Shown one piece after another: positions 58,111 to 64,000 of a stretch of 64,000 nt of DNA. Below the pieces are notes generated by a model that saw only the letters and a list, made by a program, of their open reading frames with translations, had not been told where the DNA came from and did not search any database. A program made the translations under genes and the position numbers. The stretch comes from DATAEE01 sp963725145 (GTDB taxonomy: Bacteria; Acidobacteriota; Vicinamibacteria; Vicinamibacterales; 2-12-FULL-66-21): contig CAVRXL010000010.1 of assembly GCA_963725145.1 (NCBI GenBank), positions 1,302,001-1,366,000 on the forward strand, read 5' to 3'. How positions within the stretch are numbered: the first letter of the stretch is position 1; each line of letters starts with the position of its first letter.

Positions 58111-58767
58111 TCACGCGCCCGCGCGTGAGCGCTGGTAGAACCGGCGGACCTTCGCGCGGTTGCCGCAGCCGCGCATCGTGCACCACCGCCGGCGCCCGGT
58201 GCGGCTCGTGTCGAGGAAGAGCCAGCCGCAGCCGTCTCCGGCGCACTCGCCGATCTGCGTCCGGCCTGGAGACGTCAGAAGATCTGCGGCCGCCAGCGCG
58301 ATCGGCCAGAGGACCGAATCGAAGGTGTCACCCGTGCCGCGGGTCCAGCTCCAGTTCCAGGCCGCGCCGCCGCGTGCTTCGAGCCGCCGTTTTCGCAGCG
58401 CCGAACGGAGATACGCGTTGAACAGTCGCAGGTCGCGCGGCGAGGGGCCGTCGCCGTGCCTGGCCGCCTCGAGCAGCCGGAAAAGCGCTTCGCGCAAGCG
58501 CCGCGCTCTTCGCAACGAACGCTCGGCGCCCGCCTCGTCCCGCTGAGCCGCCGCCCTCATCGCTCGAGTCTCTGCCGCATCGAGCAGCCCCGCGAGCCGC
58601 GCCCACGTCAGCAGTTCGTCGAAGCTCGTCAGAAGCTCGTGGCGGCGGGCCGGATCCAGACGCCAGTCGACCGTGTTGACGAAGTCGAGCGCGATGTGTC
58701 CGCCGACGAGCTCGAACGCGGGAACCCGGGTCCGCATCTCTTCGTCATTATAACCGATATAACGCAT
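58111..58767 (-). CDS. CGNR zinc-finger regulator (ABATE domain)
   Basis: The 218-residue protein has an ABATE-type stress-response domain (VGGHIALDFVNTVDWRLDP, DELLTWARLAGLLDAAETRAM) and the C-terminal CGNR zinc finger (CAGDGCGWLFLDTSRTGRRRWCTMRGCGNRAKVRRFYQR), with four Cys and the CGNR motif. These proteins bind DNA through the finger and are usually divergent from a transporter or metabolic gene. Here that is an EamA permease whose start is about 65 bases away. A -35/-10 pair and an inverted repeat lie in the gap. Confidence 0.92.
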   Translation of the reverse strand: MRYIGYNDEEMRTRVPAFELVGGHIALDFVNTVDWRLDPARRHELLTSFDELLTWARLAGLLDAAETRAMRAAAQRDEAGAERSLRRARRLREALFRLLEAARHGDGPSPRDLRLFNAYLRSALRKRRLEARGGAAWNWSWTRGTGDTFDSVLWPIALAAADLLTSPGRTQIGECAGDGCGWLFLDTSRTGRRRWCTMRGCGNRAKVRRFYQRSRAGA

Positions 58768-58818
58768 TTGACAGGTTAGTCGTCAGAGAGTAGGCTTAAC
58801 CAGTTACTGCGCGTTAAG
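58768..58818 (+). promoter_or_regulatory. EamA promoter with a candidate CGNR operator
   Basis: TTGACA (58768-58773) and TAGGCT (58791-58796) are 17 bases apart and face the EamA gene. An inverted repeat CTTAAC-N12-GTTAAG (58795-58818) covers the expected start of transcription, and GGTTAG occurs twice nearby. The layout suits repression by the divergent CGNR protein. Confidence 0.45.
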
Positions 58819-58831
58819 AGGTTAGTTGGAC

Positions 58832-59794
58832 ATGGCGACCCTTAGAGTTTCGGAACTCCTGGCCTTCTTCGCGATCTACGTCATTTGGGGCTCGACGTAC
58901 CTGGCCATCCGGCACGCGGTCGAAACGATTCCCCCGCTCATGACCGCGGGCGTGCGGCACCTCGTCGCCGGGCTGATCATCTTCGCGTGGGCGCGCCGCG
59001 GGAAGGCTCCCGTGAGCGCGGCCGAATGGCGCGCGAGCGTGGTCGTCGCGGTGCTGTTCTTCCTCATCGGGCACGGGACGCTTCATTGGGCGGAGCAGAC
59101 CGTTCCATCCGGCGTGGCCGCGCTGCTCGTGGCGACCGAGCCGCTGTGGATCGCCTTGCTGATGCCGCCGGCTCAGGGCCCGCGTTTCGCCTGGCAGATG
59201 GTCGTTGGTCTGGCGGCGGGGCTGGTCGGCGTGGGATTCCTCGTCCCGCGCGACATGCTGACGGCCGGCGCGACCCAATTCTGGGGATCGAGCGCGATCC
59301 TGATCGGCGCGATGTCCTGGGCGCTGGGGATCCGGTACTCGGCGACCGCGCCGCTGCCGCGCGATCCCTTCCTCCGGGCCGGGACCACGTTGCTCTGCGG
59401 CGCCGCGCTCCTGCTCCCCGCGAGCCTGCTCACCGGCGAGATGGCGCGCGTCGATCTGCACGCCATCTCCGCTCGATCGATCGCCAGCCTGGCCTATCTG
59501 ATCGTCTTCGGATCGGTCGTCGCCTTCACCGCCTACTTCTGGCTGCTCGAGCGCCGCTCGGCGACGCTCGTCGCGACGCATACGTACGTCAATCCTGTCA
59601 TCGCCGTGCTTCTGGGGTGGCTGCTCGCAGGAGAGCTCCTGACGCTGCGAATCCTCTGGGCCACCGGGCTCATTCTCGCTGCGGTCTTCATGCTCAAGTC
59701 GGATTCCGCGCGGCACGCAACGGGTCCCGCAATCTCAACGGACAGAGTTCCGGCACCCGGCTTGCCCGAGCCCGTTCCGCGTCGAGGATGGTGA
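58832..59794 (+). CDS. EamA/DMT-family drug-metabolite transporter
   Basis: ATG 58832 is used (TTG 58826 is possible), with GAGG about 11 bases before it. The 320-residue protein has ten hydrophobic helices in two EamA repeats: AIYVIWGSTYLAIRHAVETI with the typical IWG motif, LHWAEQTVPSGVAALLVATEPLWIALL, then LERRSATLVATHTYVNPVIAVLLGWLLAGE in the second half. Substrates in the family are amino acids, nucleosides or drugs. The C-terminus beyond residue 290 is polar and ends at a 13-base tandem duplication. Confidence 0.92.
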   Translation: MATLRVSELLAFFAIYVIWGSTYLAIRHAVETIPPLMTAGVRHLVAGLIIFAWARRGKAPVSAAEWRASVVVAVLFFLIGHGTLHWAEQTVPSGVAALLVATEPLWIALLMPPAQGPRFAWQMVVGLAAGLVGVGFLVPRDMLTAGATQFWGSSAILIGAMSWALGIRYSATAPLPRDPFLRAGTTLLCGAALLLPASLLTGEMARVDLHAISARSIASLAYLIVFGSVVAFTAYFWLLERRSATLVATHTYVNPVIAVLLGWLLAGELLTLRILWATGLILAAVFMLKSDSARHATGPAISTDRVPAPGLPEPVPRRGW

Positions 59795-59814
59795 CCGAGG
59801 ATGGTGACCCGGGT

Positions 59815-60087
59815 CTAGCTGCCGCCGACCTTGCGGGGCGTCCGGGCGCGCTGGACGAAACCGCGGTTCGTCGCCGCCCGCTTCCAGGGCTGGTCGGTCT
59901 GCGGCTTCGGCCGGGTTGGCGCGGTGGACGCTTCGGGCGCAGGAGCCGGAGCCTCAGCCGCGGCCTTGGCCCGCGCCTTCGCGTCCTTCGCGGCGTCCTT
60001 GTCGAGACAGCAGTGCTTGTACTTGCGGCCGGAGCCGCAGTGGCAAGGCTCGTTGCGTCCGGGTCGGGGTTTGGTCTGCGTAGCGAT
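59815..60087 (-). CDS. SEC-C motif protein with non-standard start
   Basis: The minus strand holds a 90-codon frame that reads (x)ATQTKPRPGRNEPCHCGSG and then RKYKHCCLDKDAAK. The SEC-C zinc motif CxCGSGxKYKxCC is complete, and families with it commonly start MATQTKP or similar. A TAG lies four codons upstream, and only AAT, CCT, TCT and ATC follow before ATQ, so the only plausible start is ATC at 60087. Either ATC is used or one base is wrong. The C-terminal half is Ala/Pro-rich with a basic end (FVQRARTPRKVGGS). SEC-C proteins bind zinc and often act with translation or SecA-type partners. Confidence 0.75.
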   Translation of the reverse strand: MATQTKPRPGRNEPCHCGSGRKYKHCCLDKDAAKDAKARAKAAAEAPAPAPEASTAPTRPKPQTDQPWKRAATNRGFVQRARTPRKVGGS

Positions 60088-60108
60088 AGAAGGATTCTAC
60101 TTGCCGGT

Positions 60109-62466
60109 TCAGCGCTGCTGCAAGGTCAGGGGCACCACCCATTCGACGAAGCCCTTGTCGTCCGCGCCGGCGCGCAGGCGCTCGGAGGACGCGAAATCGC
60201 CCCACGTCAGGCGTCCGTGCACGCCGTACGGGATCAGGCGCACGCGGTTGGCGGACCGCTCGACCTTCACCTCGACGAAGCTCTGGAAGAACGGGGCGAC
60301 GTTGTAGTCGAACGCCGCGGAGAGCCACTCGGCCGTGAACGGCCACGCGCCGAACTGCCGCGTCCACCACCATGCCGGGCGTTTCCACCAGGGCGTCCGG
60401 TGGTCGATCTTCTGCGTCACGTCGGCGTTGTTCGGGTAGTACGCCCAGTCGGCGGTGGGCGCGGTCGCCGGCCAGTCGAGCGACGTTCCGAAGCTCAGAT
60501 ACGCTCCACCGCCGCCGTTGACGAAGTAGTGAACCGGCGTCGCTCCGGCGCCCGGTTCGCCGTAGTACTCGAGGTCGTGCGTGTCGCCCGCCATGAGGAT
60601 CGTCACGCCGCGACCGAGCAAGAGCGCCTTGAGGCGCGTGAACTCCTCGTCGCCCGCCGCCGTGTCGTGGCCGCCGGCGAAGAACGGATGGCCCAGGACG
60701 GCCATCGTGACCTTCCCCGCGGCGCGGTTCAGCGCCCCCTCCAGCCATTCCTGCTGCGCCGCGTCGATCGACCTCAGGATTCCCGTGTCCACCGCGAGGA
60801 GCGCGAACCGATCGGTCTGGATCTCGAAGTACGGCGCGCGCTGGAAGCCTGTCGGCACGCCGTACACGAGGCGCAGGCGTTCAGCTTCGTGAACCAGCTC
60901 CTCGATCCGCTCGTCGGTTGTGCTCGTCACGCGCAGGTCGGCCTCCACCCGCGCGCGGATGCTCGCGCGCGCGGCGTCAGCCTGGAGAAAGGTCGCCGCG
61001 AACGCCTCGAGCGCGTCGTACCAGTCGTGGTTGCCGGGGATGGCGTAGACCGGGCGCGTCACCCCTTTGAACGGCAGCCAGAACTTCGCCTCGTAATCCT
61101 TCATCGCCCCTGTCGGATACACGACGTCGGACGAGACGACGACGAACCGCACATCCGATCCGTTCGCGACCGACAGAAGCTGATCGCGGAGAATGTGTTG
61201 AGACGCATCTCCCTCGCCCGGGTCGCCGATGACGACGAACGAGAAGTCTCCGGCGGCGACTCCGTCGGGCGCGACGGCAAAGCTCGTGGAGGTCGCGCGC
61301 CCGCCCTCCCCGGCCAGCACCGCGCGCGCCATCTCCGCGCGCCAGGTGTCGGTCCGCGATTCCGCCCAGGAGTTCCACATCCCGGCCGCCCAGTTCTCGG
61401 TGTCGAAGTACCAGCTCATGCCCCAGACGGGAACGGTCGCCGCGAGGATGGCCGCGAACGGGAGCCCGCTCTGGAGGCCCTGGTTGAGCGCGGCGCGGAT
61501 GGAGTAGCGCGCCTCCCGCATCCGAATCGCGAACCTCAACCTCCGGCGGAGCCAGGTGTCCGTCAGGCGTTCGAGCAGACTCGCGCTCGACGACCGCAGG
61601 CCCTCGAGACGCCAGCGCCACATGCGCCGTTCGATCCATCGAGTGGGCCCGCGCCAGAGGAGGTGCAGGGGGTTGATCACGAGCAGCGTGAACATCACCG
61701 CGATCAGCATGTCGCCGAGCACGGCGACGGCGGGCGAGACGAGGCCGAGGAACGTGAGGTCGGTGCTCATCCGCCCGATGTGTATCGCGAAGAGGGTGGC
61801 GACGAACGCCAGGGTCCAGCCGCGATCGATCGGGCTTCGCGTTTCTTCGTGCGCCTCCACTTCCGCGGCCATCGCGGCGACCTCGGGCCGATCCGACAGC
61901 CCGAGCTGGCTGACGACGGTCTCGTCGGCGTCGGCCGTGGTGTACACCGGGGCGGCCATGATGTTCCAGCCGATGCCGAAGATGCGGAGCGCGCCGGCGA
62001 TCGCGACGACCCACGTCAATATCCAGCCGCGCGCGAAGATGAGCAACAGCACGACGGCTGCGTTCCCAAGCGCCGGGAGAGCCGCGATCGACCGCGGTGA
62101 GGTGTGTGGCCCGCGGAAGATGCCGATCGCGTACCGAATAGCGTCCACTCCAAACCAGGCGGCCACGACGAATCGCAGCGCCTCCGCCGCCACGAACGGG
62201 GCATTTATCAGGAACAGCGCGATCGCCATGCTGAGGATCGCGCCCGTCGTCGCGCGGCGCCGCTCGCCGGCCGTCGATCGCCGCTGGGCGTGCAGGACCT
62301 CGACGAACGCCGCGAGCGCCAGGAGGAATCCGACGCGCGTCGTCGGGAACTCCGCCCGGAAAGGCGCGACGAGCGCCAGCAGCCCGAGCCCCATCGTCAC
62401 GGCGCCCAGGCTGGTGACGGCCGGCCGCCGGCTTGTTGCGCGTTCGATGTGGATCACGGGCACCAT
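60109..62466 (-). CDS. Membrane metallophosphoesterase with multi-helix N-terminus
   Basis: ATG 62466 (MVPVIHIERATSRRPAV) gives 785 residues; upstream codons in frame are not coding-like. Residues 20-190 hold about six helices in a HdeD/DUF308-like pattern, and further helices lie at about 235-300. After a linker the calcineurin-like domain follows: VVIGDPGEGDASQ (metal Asp), VSSDVVYPTG, YAIPGNHDWYDA (GNHD), VLGHPFFAGGHDT and MAGDTHDLEYYG, all metal-site blocks of the fold. It is likely a phosphodiesterase acting on an outer or cytosolic face lipid or nucleotide; the substrate is unknown. Family assignment is clear. Confidence 0.88.
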   Translation of the reverse strand: MVPVIHIERATSRRPAVTSLGAVTMGLGLLALVAPFRAEFPTTRVGFLLALAAFVEVLHAQRRSTAGERRRATTGAILSMAIALFLINAPFVAAEALRFVVAAWFGVDAIRYAIGIFRGPHTSPRSIAALPALGNAAVVLLLIFARGWILTWVVAIAGALRIFGIGWNIMAAPVYTTADADETVVSQLGLSDRPEVAAMAAEVEAHEETRSPIDRGWTLAFVATLFAIHIGRMSTDLTFLGLVSPAVAVLGDMLIAVMFTLLVINPLHLLWRGPTRWIERRMWRWRLEGLRSSSASLLERLTDTWLRRRLRFAIRMREARYSIRAALNQGLQSGLPFAAILAATVPVWGMSWYFDTENWAAGMWNSWAESRTDTWRAEMARAVLAGEGGRATSTSFAVAPDGVAAGDFSFVVIGDPGEGDASQHILRDQLLSVANGSDVRFVVVSSDVVYPTGAMKDYEAKFWLPFKGVTRPVYAIPGNHDWYDALEAFAATFLQADAARASIRARVEADLRVTSTTDERIEELVHEAERLRLVYGVPTGFQRAPYFEIQTDRFALLAVDTGILRSIDAAQQEWLEGALNRAAGKVTMAVLGHPFFAGGHDTAAGDEEFTRLKALLLGRGVTILMAGDTHDLEYYGEPGAGATPVHYFVNGGGGAYLSFGTSLDWPATAPTADWAYYPNNADVTQKIDHRTPWWKRPAWWWTRQFGAWPFTAEWLSAAFDYNVAPFFQSFVEVKVERSANRVRLIPYGVHGRLTWGDFASSERLRAGADDKGFVEWVVPLTLQQR

Positions 62467-62657
62467 TCTAGGACGCCACCACCCGCCAAAAACCGGCAGT
62501 CCGGTGACGAAGTTTGTTGGTGGGTTCGGGTCCTGCCGCCCGTAAGTGATGCACCGGCCCGTCAAAATCACAAAAACGGCACTTCCAGCCACCTGGGCGG
62601 TGGCAGGCGCTTTGATAGGTAAACCGGGTCCACTAGGCGACACCCTGGGAGGGTTCC

Positions 62658-64000
62658 GTGCGTTGCGACCACTGTCACGACAAGACCGCTGACGACCGCC
62701 GCCGCTTCTGTGAATACTGCGGCCGTCAGCTTTCGGGGCCGGAAGAGAATCCGATCGAGACGGCAACGACGGCGCTCGACGATCTCATCGACGCGTCGTC
62801 ACCGTCGTTCGTAGCCGCCTCGCATTCCGCCCGCTGCGAAAGCTGCGGCGGACCGGCAGGGGACGCGGACCTGTGTGACGCGTGTCAGCGCGCGTTTCAC
62901 GCGGTCATCGAAAGCAAGAGACCCGAGACCTCGGTGGTAGAGGATGACACCGAGGAAGATGAACTCGAAGAGGATGAGTTCGCCGATTTTCCCGAGCCGC
63001 CCCCAGTCCAGGCGAGCCCGGCGTCCGAGCCGACGAATCCCGACGTACAGTTTGCGACGGCCCCGGCGCCTCCGATCGTGGTCGCGGTAGCGAGCCCGTG
63101 GGCTCCTTCGCCCAGTTTTGTGGCTCCACAGATCAACGCATCGAGCGCACCGGCTGTCGCCGAATTCCCTGACAGACCTCCGATCGGTATCGCGCCGCTG
63201 CCGCCGCCGATGGCGCGCGCGGCAGATGCGACGGCGGCGGTCCCCGCGACGGTGGCCCCCGCGCCGGTTGTCGTGCAGGAAGCCCCTGCGCCCGCGCCAC
63301 AGGCCCCGGCCTCTCCGGTTGCCGTGCGGCCGCTTGTCGCCGCCCGCGAATTGACCCGTCCGATGCCGCGGCCGCGGCCGGTGCCGCCAGGCGGACTGCC
63401 GAACGCGTCGCCGCCACCGTCGAGCGGTCGAACGCGCGCCCTCTTCATTGCCAGCGCGCTCGTCGTTGTTGCGCTCGCGATCTGCGTGCCGCTCGCGAAA
63501 CCCTGGCTGGCGAGCGAGCAGCCCGTACCCGCGCCGAGTGAGGAACCGGCACAGGAAGCGCCTGCTCAGGAAGCCGTCGCGCGCCATACGCCTGCGCCGC
63601 GGCGGGCCGAGCCGGTCGTCGATGACATCGCGCCCGATCCGGAGCCGCCGCGCCCCGTCCGTCAGCCGAAGCCGGCGCGCCAGGAACCGAAGCGGCAACC
63701 CGCGCCGGCGGCACCTGCGCCGACGATCGAAACGATGACCGTGGCGGCGCTCCCTGCCCCCGAGCCGGTCGCCGCTCCGGCGCCCGAGCCTGTGGCCGCG
63801 CCCGTCGGTCCATTCTTCGAGACCCGGCAGGTGAACGAAGCACCACAGGTGGCCTCTCGAATCGAGCCGCAGATCCCTGACGACGTCCAGGGGCCGCTCA
63901 ACGACGTGGTCATCCTGCGCGTGCTGGTGTCTCAGACCGGCCACGTCTCGCTCGTGAGCGTGCTGCGCCGATCCAAGTCCGGAGTCTCGCTGGACGACGC
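62658..64000 (+). CDS. Zinc-ribbon, Pro/Ala-rich, TonB-like protein (3' end cut by window)
   Basis: GTG 62658 follows GGGAGGG and opens a frame without stop to the window end (447 codons). The N-terminus has two zinc ribbons, RCDHCHDK...FCEYCGR and RCESCGG...LCDACQR, then an acidic patch (EDDTEEDELEEDEF) and a long Pro/Ala/Val-rich spacer. One transmembrane helix lies at about residues 258-278 (ALFIASALVVVALAICVPL). After a second Pro-rich spacer comes a start of a TonB/energy-transducer C-terminal domain (LNDVVILRVLVSQTGHVSLV). The product is probably an inner-membrane protein with a cytosolic zinc head and a periplasmic TonB-like tail. Confidence 0.8.
   Translation, partial: MRCDHCHDKTADDRRRFCEYCGRQLSGPEENPIETATTALDDLIDASSPSFVAASHSARCESCGGPAGDADLCDACQRAFHAVIESKRPETSVVEDDTEEDELEEDEFADFPEPPPVQASPASEPTNPDVQFATAPAPPIVVAVASPWAPSPSFVAPQINASSAPAVAEFPDRPPIGIAPLPPPMARAADATAAVPATVAPAPVVVQEAPAPAPQAPASPVAVRPLVAARELTRPMPRPRPVPPGGLPNASPPPSSGRTRALFIASALVVVALAICVPLAKPWLASEQPVPAPSEEPAQEAPAQEAVARHTPAPRRAEPVVDDIAPDPEPPRPVRQPKPARQEPKRQPAPAAPAPTIETMTVAALPAPEPVAAPAPEPVAAPVGPFFETRQVNEAPQVASRIEPQIPDDVQGPLNDVVILRVLVSQTGHVSLVSVLRRSKSGVSLDD

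Noticed and set aside
59783..59808. Perfect 13-base tandem duplication at the EamA stop codon
   Set aside because: Too short and isolated to be more than a local duplication; it only adds a second copy of the stop region.
58885..62100. A 1071-codon plus-strand open frame
   Set aside because: It runs antisense to the metallophosphoesterase and through EamA in another frame; composition is Arg/Gly/Ala-rich shadow without any domain.
62467..62657. Possible riboswitch (c-di-GMP type) before the zinc-ribbon gene
   Set aside because: A GCCACC/GGTGGC hairpin is present, but the conserved GEMM core is not; the gap is GC-rich without a clear fold.
1..64000. tRNA, rRNA, CRISPR arrays or complete insertion sequences
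   Set aside because: Reading the gaps showed no cloverleaf, repeat-spacer array, transposase or integrase; the short palindromes and tandem repeats do not make a mobile element.

Overview
The window is GC-rich, densely coded chromosomal DNA with no rRNA, tRNA, CRISPR array or intact mobile element that I can see. The best guess for the source is an uncultured or poorly studied member of Acidobacteriota, perhaps the Vicinamibacteria. The grounds are two MacB/FtsX-type duplicated permeases of the acidobacterial ADOP kind (one paired with a PadR regulator), many exported hydrolases, HAF-repeat and HEAT/PQQ exported proteins, and the codon bias. This is inference from gene content, not a marker-gene placement.

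Layout. 1-6.2 kb: tail of a small protein, a DUF1801 protein, an SGNH hydrolase, the PadR-ADOP pair and a beta-lactamase-fold protein that has lost its SxxK nucleophile motif. 6.3-14.7 kb: a possible Os1348-like peptide, a frameshifted AraC regulator, an Ada-AlkA alkylation-repair fusion overlapping two FAD oxidoreductases, then a Tat-type exported SelA-like PLP enzyme overlapping a CocE/NonD hydrolase. 14.8-28.1 kb: an orphan PadR divergent from an amino-acid permease, a GlxA-type regulator, DinB, a serine hydrolase, a multiply frameshifted molybdopterin oxidoreductase, an AraC regulator, a HAF-repeat protein, an exported single-cysteine MsrA and a metallo-beta-lactamase. 28.3-34.4 kb: an alpha/beta hydrolase, an unknown frameshifted protein, a small basic repeat-bearing protein, an amidase with a peptidoglycan-binding domain, a thioesterase and PEP carboxylase, several in overlapping or nearly abutting order. 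36.5-40.1 kb: an Mla-type lipid-transport operon (STAS-MlaE, MlaF, MlaD, PqiC-like lipoprotein). 40.2-47.7 kb: a translationally coupled glycan locus (three GT2 enzymes, a GT2-methyltransferase fusion, a NodB deacetylase) converging on a Wzm/Wzt-type exporter. 47.8-50.7 kb: a minus-strand cluster around an ArsR regulator with an unusual operator/promoter, plus TrmO. 50.7-56.5 kb: a LigD-type ligase coupled to a second ADOP permease, then an exported HEAT-PQQ protein carrying a palindromic insertion. 56.5-64 kb: an FAD-Rieske oxidoreductase, a CGNR regulator divergent from an EamA transporter, a SEC-C protein with no standard start codon, a membrane metallophosphoesterase and the start of a zinc-ribbon/TonB-like protein.

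Two points run through the window. First, at least eleven frameshifts break five genes, and ten of them look like a single extra base. That polarity fits consensus error at least as well as gene decay. Second, the gene order shows several likely functional partnerships: the glycan enzymes with the Wzm/Wzt exporter, the four Mla genes, the ArsR/SRPBCC/DUF1801 cluster, and the unknown protein with the small basic protein and the amidase. I found no single system that I can call new with confidence. The unknown-protein/amidase module, the exported SelA-CocE pair and the leaderless ArsR control region are the best leads.
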